Part shown: in pieces, positions 24,338-36,586 of the stretch
Layout of the letters: each line of letters begins with the position of its first letter
How positions within the stretch are numbered: position 1 is the first letter of the stretch
Assembly: GCA_029237695.1 (NCBI GenBank)
Contig: CM055271.1
Location: forward strand, 84,918,208-84,982,207
Direction of reading: 5' to 3'
Source: Conchocele bisecta
Lineage: Eukaryota > Mollusca > Bivalvia > Lucinida > Thyasiridae
DNA: 64,000 bases
Notes under the pieces: model-generated
What the model was told of the DNA's origin: nothing
The model's database searches: none
What the model saw: the letters and a program-made list of their open reading frames with translations, nothing else
Translations under genes and position numbers: made by a program

Positions 24338-24730
24338 GTTAATATTCGACCCATCAGGAATTAGTAATTGAGTTGTTACTCCATCATTTCTGAAGCAATT
24401 GGGTATTTCAAAATTTTAATTGGGTAAAATAAAACCACACTACTGTTTACACATCAACAGACAGCAATTATTGAATAGTTTGCTTCAAAATTAAAACATG
24501 TCTGGGCATTACATTAGAATTGTCTCCTAATGAAATGCCAAGATGGGTTTTCATGGAAAATAAGAAAAATATGCTGTATTTGTGGTCTGTTTATTGTTTT
24601 CTGTAGCATGATGAAGGTACCACACATTTGTTATTGCTTTTTGATACTCGCTACTTCTGATTTCAATTGGGTTGTTGGCAATTTTAATTGAGTATTTACA
24701 CAAATACGCAGCTTATCTGGAGCCCTGACC
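24338..24730. mobile_element. Second copy of the CAGAGCTCCAGATAAG MITE (reverse)
   Basis: Carries the same blocks in reverse (tagtaattgagttgttactc, gaagcaattgggtatttc, gcagcttatctggagccctg). The inner hairpin is shortened. Confidence 0.6.
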
Positions 24731-24739
24731 CATAATTTG

Positions 24740-24983
24740 TTAACTCTTTGCATGCTGGGAAATTTGTGGGCTATAAATAGTTCAAAAATAGCAGATGACA
24801 ATTCATTATATTTTCTTTTATTTCTCCTTATAAATGTCATGAATATGTCTTGGAATTTCATTAGAATTGTGTCCAGAGGACACAATTCTAATGAAATTTC
24901 AAGACATATTTACAGAGAGAAATAAAACATATACTCCTAATTCGTTTGGCGGATATTTTCGCTGCTAGCATGCAAAGAGTTAA
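24740..24983 (+). mobile_element. TTAACTCTTTGCATGC MITE, copy 1
   Basis: Ends TTAACTCTTTGCATGC and GCATGCAAAGAGTTAA. The inner hairpin is atgtcttggaatttcattag meeting at gtccagaggac. Confidence 0.8.
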
Positions 24984-25318
24984 TGCATTATGCGATCACT
25001 CTAAAATAATTGATCAAGGTAATGATTTGTCTAAAAACGTCTCAATTATAGGGTGACCAATTAGAACTTCGCGCAAGTGTATATGTTTTTGTACGCATAG
25101 AATTACTAACATGTGTCATGTGTATATTTGTATCTGAACCAATATGCATCTATGCATACTGTATCGTTTGCATTTGAATTCACTTGGAAACCCCACAAGT
25201 GAACGTGGTCCAAACGCGCATTTCTTGTATTCATATTAGCCAACGACATCCCCGTTTTCCCAGTTTCAAACCGGGTTACTGGACTGGTAGGTCATTTGCA
25301 GCATAAAAAAAACATATT

Positions 25319-26126
25319 TTATACCCTTAAAACGCTGAATTTAATGTTGTTGTCTGCTGTTTGTTAGGGGGCATTTAGTGTTACCCTTGTCCGCCCGTCC
25401 CGTCCGTCCTTCTGTCTATCCGTTCGTCAGTCACCAACCTTGTAACTCGTAACACTTTTAAACCGTACTAGCTACAAACCTGAAACTTGGTATGTAGATT
25501 CCTGAGTAGATGCGCAACGTTTATTTTGATTTTTGATTCGACACCGGGCTCATGGAATATCTCCCCCTTTTTTACTTAGAATTTTCCGATTTTGGCTTGT
25601 AAGTCGTAACACTTTTAAACCGTACTAGCTACAGACCTGAAACTTGGTATGTAGCTTCCTTATTATGGGTATATGCGCAAAGTTTATTTCGATTTTTGAT
25701 TTGACCTCCGGGTCATGGATTATTTTCCCCTTTTCAACTTAGAATTTGGCAATTTTGCCTTGTAACTCGTAAAACTTTTAAAACTTTTAAAACCGTACTA
25801 GCTACAGACATGTAGCTTCCTTATGAGGAGTAGATGTGCAAAGTTCATTTTTGATTCGACCCCTAGGTCATGGATTATCTCCCCTTTGCATTTGGAATTT
25901 TGCCTCGTTTACTATCAAAGCGATATGTGGGGCATCCGTGTTCTATGAACACATTTTCTAGTGTATTCATTTGTTCTCGTTAAAACATGGTTTAACAGCA
26001 CTTTAGACACATTTTCAATAGAAATGATTCTCACATGCTGTCAAACCACGTTTTGAATTAGAAAGAAGACAAAATATGAAACAACAGCAGATAACAATGT
26101 TTGTTTCCCACCTTTTAAGGGTATAT
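25319..26126. mobile_element. TA-type MITE split by the insertion above
   Basis: The ends TATACCCTTAAAACGC and TTTTAAGGGTATA surround a hairpin with aacatggtttaacagcactt and catgctgtcaaaccacgttt. The flanks at 25363 and 25962 rejoin the two halves. Confidence 0.6.
25364..25961 (+). mobile_element. Helitron-like element inside a MITE
   Basis: TTAGGGGGCATTTAGTG, then cgtcccgtccgtcc and three units (gtaacacttttaaaccgtac, tagctacagacctgaaactt, cgacc..gggtcatggattat). The 3' end is hairpin GTGTTCTATGAACAC, ATTTT and CTAG|T. Confidence 0.65.
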
Positions 26127-26142
26127 AGCACTGTGTGACTTT

Positions 26143-26396
26143 AAGGGAGAAATTTTCAATTTTTGGATAAATTTATTAATTTTTATTATACTGAATATAT
26201 GACATTATCACAGCCATTTTGGCTGTGATAATGTAATACATTCAGTATAATAATTCTGCATACTTTTAGTCATCAAATATGTGCAGTTCTTAGTTTTATA
26301 TGAAATAATACATTTCAGGAAAAATAAATGATTACTCCCTCAAAGTATACTTTGCTAGAAAAGTATACTTTGCAATGTTGGTGAAATAGGCTACTG
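26143..26396. mobile_element. CAGTAGCC MITE, copy 2 (left end lost)
   Basis: Starts at gggagaaattttcaattt and has the full central hairpin and right end ATAGGCTACTG. Confidence 0.7.
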
Positions 26397-26441
26397 GGCC
26401 TACAGTGTACACTGTTTGCCATTTATTAAATGAGTCATTAT

Positions 26442-26724
26442 TATACTTCCCGCAACGAGTTGTGGGGGATATACTGGAGTCTGGTTGTCCGTCCGTACGT
26501 CCGCCCATCACTAAACCTTAACTCTCGAGTAAATGGCTTATAATTTCTGTTTCCTTGCTTGGATCTGCTTCACATTTCACACACGCATTGCTCCAATGCT
26601 CCTCTACCACTACCTTTAATATGTCAGGCCCACAGACTTGGAAAAAAATCTACATACATGTATTTAGGGGAATCTGGGCCCACGCAGGGGGTATACCGTA
26701 AGCCTTGCTTACTGACAAATCTAG
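26442..26724 (+). mobile_element. Short TATACCCC-type Helitron-like element
   Basis: 5' TATACTTCCCGCAACGAGTTG hairpin, ccgtccgtacgtccg, a single degenerate core unit, then GGGGGTATACCGTAAGCCTT and GCTTACTGACAAATCTAG|T. Confidence 0.7.
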
Positions 26725-26859
26725 TTACTTCAGCTGGCAAACACATTAAACTTTTTGACGTAAAAAGCTTTTGCAACTGATAATCTGATCTGGGTTGACC
26801 CTGTTTATCATGTAGTTGGTGAAATACCTGTCATAATTTGAAAGTGGCTATATACAGAA

Positions 26860-27001
26860 CAGGGATTCCGCTGGGGAAAAAAATTGCCACTTTTTTTGTT
26901 TGAAGTGGCGATTTTTTTCTCTCGAAAATTCTAATTTTTTATCGCCAATTGTTTATATTTATTGCCAATTGCGAAAGTGGCGATCGCCAGCGGAATCCCT
27001 G
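26860..27001. mobile_element. CAGGGATTCCGCTGG MITE, copy 3
   Basis: Same ends, with the flanking direct repeat ACAGAA on both sides. Confidence 0.7.
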
Positions 27002-27130
27002 ACAGAACTCTGCTTTTATGGTCCGCTATTATGTTTTCTTACATGCATAAATGTATCAAGCACCTTTGTGTCTAGACAGTCTTCAAAGTATTAAACATAA
27101 TTTCCAGTCAAATGATGACTGTGTAGCTAA

Positions 27131-27587
27131 TAATTCCAGCACAAAAATATTTACACAATTCCCTAATATTTGATTGGCCTGTAGCAAGTCTCTGTCCAAA
27201 ATTTATATCCTAGTAAACTCCCACGCCAAATTACTTTCTACAGGTGCGCTGTCAGTGCTGTCAATGTAAACAAATGGCTACCGTTTGTCCAAATAAACAC
27301 ATTTTCTTGATAAATTTATTTCAAATGCTGGAATTATAAGGAATGAATGGCCTTTTTGTGGAATTTATCGGGGATATAAACTTGGAAAAGTCGCGGGAAT
27401 ATTGGACGAGGCCTTAAAAAATTACAATTTTCTAGAAAAAAAAAAAAAAAAAAAAGATTTTTTTTTTTTATTTTTATTTTTTTTTTTTTTCGAAAATTGT
27501 AATTTTTTATCGCTTCGTCCAGTATTCCCGCGGCTTTTCCAAGTTTATACCCTGATAAATTCCACAAAAAGGCCATTCATTCCTATA
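27131..27587 (+). mobile_element. Double-hairpin MITE, copy 2
   Basis: Same two modules as copy 1. The hairpin loop is expanded by long A and T runs (27427-27490). Confidence 0.75.
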
Positions 27588-27934
27588 ATAAAATTATTAA
27601 TGTCTGTTTATATCCCCAAGTATTATGTATAAACTGCCACCTATCTACTGGCAAATTTCAATATTGATTTTCAAACCTACCAATCAATATCACATACTGC
27701 AGTAAGTAGTCTAATAATAGATTTAGAAAGTGAACACTCTGTTCAGTTTTGAGTGCCATACACAAACAATATTCAGCTCTTCATACAGCAAGAAAGTCAG
27801 ACATATTGAAATATCATGTATTTGTGGTCCTACTAAAGGTTGCTTTTAAATAGTAAATCATTCAATACGGGTCTTACAAGCAGGAAAATGGCATATTCAT
27901 ATATACTGGTAAGCAGAGTTCTTGTTTAGTTACT

Positions 27935-28191
27935 TTAACTCTTTGCTTGCTGGGAAACTTGTGGGCTATAAATAGTTCAAAACTAGCAGACAAAAGTTCA
28001 TCATATTTTCTTGTATTTCTCCCCGTAAATATCATGAATATGTCTTGGAATTTCATTAGAATTGAGTCAAGAGGACTCAATTCTAATGAAATTTCAAGAC
28101 ATATTTACAGAGAGAAATAAAACATATACATGTACATTGTACTCCTAATTCGTTTGGCGGATATTTTCGCTGCTAGCATGCAAAGAGTTAA
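27935..28191 (+). mobile_element. TTAACTCTTTGC MITE, copy 2
   Basis: Same family, TTAA on both sides, hairpin centre gagtcaagaggactc. Confidence 0.8.
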
Positions 28192-28256
28192 CTAACAAGC
28201 TTTATAGATTGTAATACAGCTGCAAGAATGTGCTAGTTTTCGTTTTACAATATAGA

Positions 28257-28516
28257 GAATAGTAGGTAAGTGCCGTGAATGGGAAAAAATATCTGGCAAG
28301 GCTCAGGAAACGGGATGGGCGAGGCTCTGCCGAGCACATCCCGTTTCCGTGCCGCGCCAGATATTTTTTCCCATTCACGGCACTAACCTACTATTCTATT
28401 TATCCCGCCAACACCTACACATGGCTGTAAAATGCAAAAATAGTATTGACTGGATATCAAAAATGTTTCACGACACCGTGTTTCACAGCACATACGTACT
28501 GTGTTGACGGGATAAA
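28257..28516 (-). mobile_element. TATCCCGTCAACAC double-hairpin repeat, copy 3
   Basis: Reverse, both modules complete. Confidence 0.75.
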
Positions 28517-29185
28517 TTACATTACATTACAATATTTCTAACACAACTTTCAGTTTATTAGAGGTGTAGTGTATACTGATAACCTTTCAGGCTTTCACTG
28601 TAGTTCATAACCACATCAAATATACATGTACAAAATCATGTAAATCTGCTCTAAATGACAATGTATTTTATTAGCATCATTCTGCACATAGCTAGTACAG
28701 GTGCACATTTACATCAAAATCTGTGTCTGTTGTTTTAACACGACAACAAGACAGAACAGGAAGTTAATCTACACAAAGGATGTCGCTAACATTATAATAT
28801 TGTGTAACAATAAAGATTTTACATTAACACCAAGCAGCTTTCGATATTGTTAGCAAATGAATGAGTCAGTGAAAGAAATTATCAAACCTTTGTGTGTATC
28901 TATCTACCTGTCGCCAATGAAGAGACTGAAAATCATTTAAATTGTTTAAAGTGGAAATTAATGGTGAGTATTGTGTCAGTTGGTGATGGAGTGACTTCCT
29001 TGAAAGGTTAGCTCATTCCTTATTCATGTAGTTGCCAGTGGTGGGGCATGCTTGGTGTTTGTGTTTTTCTGTTGCAGTAGATTGGTCTGTTTGTTTTCAG
29101 AGACGCTCGTCTTGGTGATAGGATGGTAAACTATACTGTTTTAGGCATTCATGCAATAGAGACGGACAAAACATTATTGGTATAA
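28517..29185. other. Unassigned intron sequence
   Basis: AT-rich, no exon-like frame, no repeat recognised. Confidence 0.5.
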
Positions 29186-29210
29186 CAGTGGCGTGGCCAG
29201 GGGATGCAAG

Positions 29211-29347
29211 CACAGGTGACCGTATCGGGATAACATTTCCAATCAAGATCAGTTCAAAAAAAAAAGAAAATCCCATAGATAAATGGGATTTTCTTTTTTT
29301 TTGGAACTGATCTTGATGAGAATCTTATCCCGATACTGTCACCTGTG
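29211..29347. mobile_element. 137-bp hairpin MITE with 8-bp duplication
   Basis: A nearly full-length palindrome from CACAGGTGAC to GTCACCTGTG, with GATGCAAG duplicated on both sides (29203-29210 and 29348-29355). Confidence 0.8.
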
Positions 29348-29458
29348 GATGCAAGGGGTACGAATGCACCCCCTAAAATTTTGTCATGTGGGTATTTTGT
29401 ACTTTAATTTACCTTTTTCTGAGGGATATAACTACAATATATGCGAAAAAATGTAGCT

Positions 29459-29702
29459 TTAACTCTTTGCATGCTGGGAAATTTCTGGGCTAATATAAAT
29501 AGTTAAAAAATTGCAGACGACAATTCATTGTATTTTCTTTTATTTCTCCTATAAATATCATGAATATGTCTTGGAATTTCATTAGAATTGAGTCCTGAGG
29601 ACTCAATTCTAATGAAATTTCAAGACATATTTACAGAGAGAAATAAAACATATACTCCTAATTCGTTTGGCGGATATTTTCGCCGCTAGCATTCAGAGTT
29701 AA
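29459..29702 (+). mobile_element. TTAACTCTTTGC MITE, copy 3
   Basis: Same family, nested in the CAGTGGCGTGGCC hAT-like element. Confidence 0.8.
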
Positions 29703-29812
29703 AATCAATAAAATCGAGGAAATTTAATGTAGAAATCAATATTTTTTCTGGTGAAGGGATGGAATTGAATTCACAGTTCACACCTCCTCGCCAAGAACCG
29801 GGCTACGCCACT

Positions 29813-30454
29813 ATAATTATGATATGCAGTATTAGTCATTTACATAAAAGAAACACACACAAATTATATTCTTACAAATAGAGTTAAAATGTTTTATACA
29901 TTTACACTATAGAAACACTGGATGCAAAATGGTTTGCTAAATTTGTTTCATGTCAAAATACTAGCTACAATAATTCGCCTACGATATGTTATCGAGGAGA
30001 GAATATCGCAGTGAGGTAGCAATTTTGTTTCATGTCGAATACATGCACAAATTGATTGGTTCTAAAATGTTGCCTTTCAAAATGTTTTCATTCCCCCATG
30101 AAATGTGTTGTTACCACTCGTAATAAGATGAATCAGTGGTTTTTGTGACAAAGCACTGTCAATACATGACCATCATCTAACTAGTTTTCCACACAGTTAT
30201 AAATAGAAGATGGTAGTGTACGAGACCAAGTGGGTGGGTTTTTTTTTAATAGGCATTTTTTTGGTGTTTTAGGTCTGAGTCTTCCACCTGTGGTTTTCCA
30301 CCATTCAAAGCTGTCTTTTTGTTTTGCTAGTTGGGTTCTATATTCTAGGTATGTTGTTACTCAGCTTTCCCTACCTAAACTTATTAATTGTATTAATCTT
30401 GCAATTCATGTAAAAATATATTACATCAGCCCATCTCAGTCTAAGGATGTAATA
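29813..30454. other. Unassigned intron sequence
   Basis: No gene or repeat recognised except a short tgttgttaccactcgtaat word near 30108 shared with the hairpin repeat downstream. Confidence 0.5.
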
Positions 30455-30600
30455 ATTTTTCTTGAACAAATCTCATTATTTTGTTTATTTCTCAATAAAT
30501 GTATACGTTGTTACCACTCGTTTGAACCGTCTCATTGAGACGGTTCAAATGAGTGGTAACAACATATACTTTTGAGATGAAATAAAGAAAATAGCGATTT
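30455..30600. mobile_element. TTGTTACCACTCGTTTGAACC hairpin repeat
   Basis: Long hairpin meeting at gaaccgtctcattgagacgg, with outer arms ttttgtttatttctcaataa. A second copy is at 21165-21300. Confidence 0.65.
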
Positions 30601-31234
30601 TTTTCTCAGTAGTTTCATACTTCATTGTATTATAATTGTATCCCGTCTGTATTGGGTTAAATAAAACTTTCTACACAGTTCATGCCTATTGGTATGCAGT
30701 ATGTATATGCATGTTTCTCTATCAAATGTTTCTTTATTTTTCTTACAGACTGAATATACTCATATGTATACATGTACATGTACATATATATGTATGTATA
30801 AAGAATAGATACCAAACTAAAATGACTTTAATCACCTCGTTCGTGGCACAAAAGGACTCTTTTTTTTGCATGAGGAAGTCAAAAATATACCATGTTGTCA
30901 AACTATTTTTAAAACTGACAACAAATAAAGTTTGGCTTAGCTGAAAAGTCATGTAAAACCTTTCCCTGTTCTGGCTAATTATTGTGTTTTGAATTCATGT
31001 TATAAATGACAAATGAGATATCTTGTGCAGAATTGGAAATTTTATATCTGAATTATGAAAATTTAAATTCTACACACTTCATGACCAGATTTATTTTTTT
31101 CACATTCATAAACATATTTTCAGGTTGGAGAATTTGGCGTTATGCAGAGGAAACCCTGCATGTCCAATTTATGACGGCAGTAATCGTGTTTCAAGTGGTT
31201 TCAATACTGTACAGTTCAATACTGAATTATTATT

Positions 31235-31556
31235 TTAGCTCTTTGTATGCTAGCGGTGAAAATATCCGCCAAGCAAATTAGGAGTACATGTATATGTTTT
31301 ATGCAATAATGTTTCTTGAATAAATCTCATTATTTTGTTTATTTCTCAATAAATGTGCCGGTATAAGTTGTTACCACTCTCTGTAAATATGTCTTGAAAT
31401 TTCATTAGAGTTGAGTCCTCAGGACTCAATTCTAATGAAATTCCAAGACATATTCATGATATTTACAGGGAGAAATACAAGAAAATATGATGATTTCTTG
31501 TCCTCTATTTTTGAACTATTTATAGCCCACAAGTTTCCCAGCATGCAAAGAGTTAA
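31235..31556 (-). mobile_element. TTAACTCTTTGC MITE, copy 4 (chimeric)
   Basis: Reverse copy whose left arm is replaced by a fragment of another hairpin repeat (tctcattattttgtttattt, gttgttaccactc) at about 31310-31382. The right TTAA is at 31553-31556. Confidence 0.65.
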
Positions 31557-31835
31557 GCACATCCAATACGTATAAAATGTGAAGTAGGATGGAGATTCAT
31601 AGTTTTGACAGCTTATTTCTCTCTCGTTTGATGTACATGTAGTGGCTTCCATTGCTTTTCTGCTCGTCATCATGAAAATAAATATGCCTTTGTTATAGCA
31701 TGTACTTGCATGAAGCATGTTGATACCTAATACATTTGTGACGTGCACGACCAATATAGCCCCGTATCATGGCGCATTTATCAGTATGTGAAGGTGGCAA
31801 GAGGTCAATGATAGTTGTTTATCACACTCCATAAT

Positions 31836-32233
31836 TATTGTGCCCCCTATGCGATGATAGCAAGGGGGGTATATTGCGTTGCGCTTCAGGTTCCGGCCGT
31901 CCGTACGTCCGTCCATTTACGAAGGAAAAGTCAAAAACTTTTCATTTATTACATGAAGGATTGCTTTAATATTTGGACAGTTCATTCATCAGAGCATGTG
32001 TGATGCCCTCGCACGAGCAATGACACGACCTTGACCTTTGTGACCTTCAAAATGGTGTCTTCCTCCATCATGCAATATCTTCAATATTAGGATTGCTTTA
32101 ATATTTGGACAGTTCATTCACCTGAATATGTGTTACGCAATCGTACCACCAATGACATGACCTTGACCTTTGTGATATTTGAAATGGTTCTGAACCACTT
32201 AGCCGTTTTCTTATGTCAAAAAGTTTTCTTTTT
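31836..32233 (+). mobile_element. GCCCCCTATGCG-type Helitron-like element
   Basis: 5' stem GCCCCCTATGCG...GCAAGGGGGGTAT, gtccgtacgtccgtcc, and about 1.5 core units (tggacagttcattca, gacatgaccttgacctttgt). It directly abuts the next element. Confidence 0.6.
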
Positions 32234-33693
32234 AGCTCGACTATTCGAAGAATAAGTAGAGCTTATGTTGTCACCCCGGCGTCGGCGTCGGCGTCGGCGT
32301 CACCGTCACGCCTTGGTTAAGGTTTTTAGTCAAGCTTGTATATGGAATACTACTGGCCCTACACCCACCATACTTGGACAACTTCATCTCCTAGTGATGT
32401 ACATCAATAACCCCTGATCTATATTTGACCTTCACCTACATTTCCTCTTGAATTACTTAGTTAATTGCCCTTGGGTTAAGGTTTTAATCAACCTTGGTTA
32501 ATGGTTTTTAGTCAAGCGTTGTATATGCCAAAAAAAAACAATACTACTGGCCCTACACCCACCATACTTGGACAACTTCATCTCCTATTGATGCACATCA
32601 ATAACCCCTGATCTATATTTGACCTTCACCTACATTTCCTCTTGAATTACTTAGTTAATTCTCCTTGGTTACGGGTTTTAGTCAACCTTGGTTAAGGTTT
32701 TTAGTCAAGCTTGTACATGGAATACTATTGTGCATACAGACATCATACTTGGACAACCTTTTCTCATAGGGATGTACATCAATAACCCCTGATCTATATT
32801 TGACCTTCACCTACATTTCCTCTTGAATTACTTAGTTAATTCCCCTTGGTTAAGGTTTTTAGTCAAGCTTGTATATGGAATACTCCTGGCCCTACACCCA
32901 CCATACTTGAACAACTTCATCTCCTAGCGATATACATCAACAACCCCTGACCTATATTTGACCTTGACCTACATTTAACCTTGAATTACATAGTTAATTT
33001 CCCTTGGTTAAGGTTTTTAGTCAACCTTGGTTAAGGTTTTTAGTCAAGCTTGTACATGGAATACTAGTGTGCTACAGACACCCCATACTTGGACAACCTT
33101 TTCTCATCGGATGTACATCAATAACCCCTGATTCTTATATTTGACCTTGACCTACATTTTCCTCTTGAATTACTTAGTTAATTCCCCTTGGTTAAGGTTT
33201 TTAGTCAAGCTTGTATATGGAATACTCCCTGGCCCTACACCACCATACTTGGACAACTTCATCTCCTAGTGATGTACATCAAACAAACCATGACCTATAT
33301 TTTGACCTTGACCTACATTTAACTTTGAATTACTTACTTAATTCCCCTTGGTTAAGGTTTTTAGTCAAGCTTGTACATGGAATACTATTGTGTTTACTAA
33401 CACCATACTTGGGCAACCTTTTCTCATAGCAATGTACATCAATAACCCCTGATCTATATTTGACCTTGACCTACATTTCCTCTTGAATTACTTACTTAAT
33501 TCTTCTTGGTTAAGGTTTTTAGTCAAGCTTGTAGATGCAATACTCCTGGCCCTACACCAACCATACTTGGACAACTTCATCTCCTAGTCATGTACATCAA
33601 TAATCCCTGACCTATATTTGACCTTGACCTACTTTTATCCTTGGATTACTTTCTTATTTCCCCTTGGTTAAGGTTTTTAGTCAAGCTTGTATA

Positions 33694-35209
33694 CTCAACA
33701 AAACTAGAAACGTCCCTGTTTTATAGCCGGTGTAGCTCTGTCTATGTATGTACCACATGTTCAAAGTACATGTATTTTAAACCGTGGCGATGTTCAGAAT
33801 CCGATACACACGGTTTACATAGCGGCCAGTGACCGGAACGTTGATTTCCACTTTTTGCACGTGCACGCTATACTTGTCATCGATAAGGTGATTCAGTTCA
33901 TGTCGTACCATTCATGCGATAGGGGCTATTCGGAAAATTAAAAAACTTTTAAAATTTTTCACTGTTTTCGATATGCCACGGCTTTCCGAAAACGAGCGAA
34001 ATCAGGCAATTGGGATGCTTGCGGGTGGGATGGCCGCCAGGGCGGTCGCGCCTCGGTTTGGTTGCTGTCGGAAGACGATTGATCGTCCTTGCAGCCCGGT
34101 ACCAGCAGACTGGGGCTGTTCACGACCGGCAGCGACCTGGTAGGCCTCGTGTAACGACGGCTAGAAGCCGATCGTTACATTACGTTGACGCACTTACGTC
34201 AACGTCGATTGGCAGCCACAGTCACTGCTAGGCGATACGGTGTCTCAGGGCAGACCATTCGCAACCGGTTACGTCGTAACGCCCAACCAATAATCCGGGC
34301 ACGCCGCCCGTACACTGTCAGATAATGACCCAACGTCACCGTGCTGCCAGACTGTTATGGGCGCGACGTCATCTGAACTGGAGAAGGGCTGACTGGAACC
34401 GAGTTTTGTTCACCGATGAATCTCGGTTCACAGTTAGTCATGCTGACGGAAGATTACCGGGTATACAGGCGTAAAAATGAAAGATTCACCGATTGTTGCA
34501 TTGTTGAGAAGAACAGGTTTGGGGGAGGGAGCGTAATGGTCTGGGTGGTGGGATCATGGGAAACCGGAAGACAGATTTGGTTGTTGTACAGGGCAACATC
34601 AATGCACAACGTTATGTTGCAGATGTGCTAAATGCACATGCCTTACCATTTATCCGTCAGCATGGTCCTGGTGTGACATTGATGCACGACAATGCCCGCC
34701 CTCACGTAGCCAGGGTCACCACTCAATACTTACAGCAAAACAACGTCGACGTCATGCCATGGCCCGCGGTCTCCCCGGATCTCAATCCCATTGAGCACAT
34801 ATGTTCGCGATCTTACACGGGCGTTACAGCGGGAATGGAGGAATTTGCCCAACGCACTGGTATTGCGTTACGTCACGTCGATGCGGCGTAGGATCATTGC
34901 ATGCATTCATGCAAATGGTGGCCACACTCGGTACTAACGAGATTTACTGAATTTGCCACATTACTTATTGAAATTCCATCTCTAAGCATTAAGTAACACA
35001 TTTCTGAGTTTTTGTGATTTTTGATTTTGACCCCTACCGCCCTTGGCCGGTTATCTCTCGAATATTTAACAAGATATCCAAATGCAATTTATTGGCTTTG
35101 ATACAGAAATGAATGAACTTGTTTTTCCATTTTGATTTTTAAAAGTAACCCTTTTGGTTTTTGATGAATCTTTCCTTAAACATGGAGGGACGTTTCTAGT
35201 TTTGCTCAG
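33694..35209 (+). mobile_element. Decayed Tc1/mariner element (DD34E type)
   Basis: Terminal inverted repeats are CTCAACAAAACTAGAAACGT at the left and its near-complement ending CTAGTTTTGCTCAG at the right, both next to TATA. Translation fragments on the + strand include MPRLSENERNQAIGMLAGGM (start 33973, helix-turn-helix region), LFTDESRF, GGSVMVWVVGS, TLMHDNARPH and PDLNPIEHI. These are hallmark Tc1 transposase motifs carrying the first D, second D and E. Several frameshifts and stops break the frame, so it is dead. It sits inside a tandem unit of a Helitron-like element whose flanks rejoin exactly at a TA. Confidence 0.85.
33973..34892 (+). pseudogene. Tc1-like transposase pseudogene
   Basis: The N-terminal part reads in one frame to about 34130, the DES and second-D parts read in other frames, and 34556-34891 holds the last long open piece (111 residues, GNRKTDLVVVQGNINAQ...). 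At least two or three frameshifts are needed to join them. Around PIEHI the expected Trp reads Cys, and the C-terminus is short. Confidence 0.8.
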
Positions 35210-35743
35210 TATATATGGAATATTCCTGGGCCTACAGCAACCATACTTGGAAAACTTCATCTCCTAGTGATGTACATCAATAACCCCTTTACCTATATCT
35301 GACATTGACCTACATTTAACCTTGAATTACTTACTTAATTTCCCTTCGTTATGGTTTTTAGTCAACCTTGGTTACGGTTTTTATGCAGGCCGCGGCCACA
35401 TTGACCTACATTTAACCTTGAATTACTTACTTAATTTCCCTTGGTTAAGGTTTTTAGTCAACCTTGGTTAAGGTTTTTATGCAGGCCGCGGCCACCTTGT
35501 TTGTCAAGCTATGTGTACATCGACAACCCTCGTAGTCGAGCTATGCTGTTCTCCTACAGCTCTTGTTTTATACGCAATCTCTAATTAGAGCAGTATGCCA
35601 TGGGGGGCATATCGATGTTTTACAAACATAATGTCTAGTTCTAATAAATGTTTCAAACATAAACATGCACTACATTTACACAATTTTCAGATACATCACA
35701 AACCATTACAATCTGGATTAAATTTATTTTGTTGTCTTCTTTT

Positions 35744-36450
35744 TATGCCACCGGTCTCGAAGAGCCGGGTGGCATATTGTTTTTGGACCGTCCGTCTGTC
35801 CGTCCGTCTGTCCGTCTGTCTGTCTGTCTGTCTGTCCGTCCGTCACACTTTTCGGTTAACCACTTTGTCACAGTTTCTCAAACTGGCCATAGCATCTACA
35901 TAAGTTGCTTAATCGCTTCAATACTTCAACACTTCATTCATTGGTATGTGTGCCACACCTGCCTTTTCATAATTTATATGTCCTTCGCCTTTTGACCTTC
36001 ACCAGGTTACTTAAATGACTTAACAATTTTGGTTAACCAGTTCGTCACAGTTTCTCAAAATGGCCATATCATCTACATATGTTGCTTAATCGCTTCAATA
36101 CTTCAACACTTCATTCATTGGTATGTGTGCCACACCTGCCTTTTCATAATTTATGTGACCTTCGCCTTTTGACCTTCACCAGGTTACTTAAATGACTTAA
36201 CAATTTTGGTTAACCAGTTTGTCACAGTTTCTCAAAATGCCCATATCATCTACATAAGTTGCTTAATCGCTTCAATACTTCAACATTTCATTCATTGGTA
36301 TGTGTGCCACACCTGCCTTTTCATAATTTATATGACCTTCGTCTTTTGACCTTCACCAGGTTACTTAAATCACTTAACCACTTTGTCACAGTTTCTCAAA
36401 TATGCTGCAGGTGGCATCCACGTTCGACAGACGCAATAAAAACATTCTAT
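35744..36450 (+). mobile_element. TATGCCACC-family Helitron-like element
   Basis: The 5' hairpin ATGCCACCGGTCTC...CGGGTGGCAT is followed by (CCGTCTGT)n and three units of about 175 bp (tcacagtttctcaaaatggc, gcttaatcgcttcaatactt, ttgaccttcaccaggttact). The 3' subterminal inverted copy GGTGGCAT lies at about 36410. The exact 3' end is uncertain. Confidence 0.7.
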
Positions 36451-36586
36451 TTTCACCGTTGAATTTCTGCACATATTGAAAATCTTGCTTCAGTGTGTTT
36501 AACCCTTTCAGCACCACATGCCTCAAGCCGATGCTTGCAGACTGTGTATGTCTGAATTGCATTTTATCCCGTCAACACAGTGCATA

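Larger units (their letters stand above)
29186..29812. mobile_element. hAT-like element CAGTGGCGTGGCC with two nested MITEs
   Basis: The ends CAGTGGCGTGGCCAGG and CGGGCTACGCCAC match a widespread animal hAT terminus. TATAA lies on both sides. It contains the 137-bp hairpin at 29211-29347 and the TTAA-type MITE at 29459-29702. No transposase frame is seen. Confidence 0.6.
32234..35565 (+). mobile_element. AGCTCGAC-family Helitron-like element
   Basis: The 5' hairpin AGCTCGACTATTCG...AAGTAGAGCT is followed by (CGGCGT)n. About ten units of 150-190 bp follow (aaggtttttagtcaagcttg, ccatacttggacaacttcat, aataacccctgatctatatt, tgaccttgacctacattt). The 3' region TAGTCGAGCTATGC ... CAGCTCTTG|TT is the inverted subterminal copy. 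A dead Tc1-like element is inserted at 33694-35209. Confidence 0.75.
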
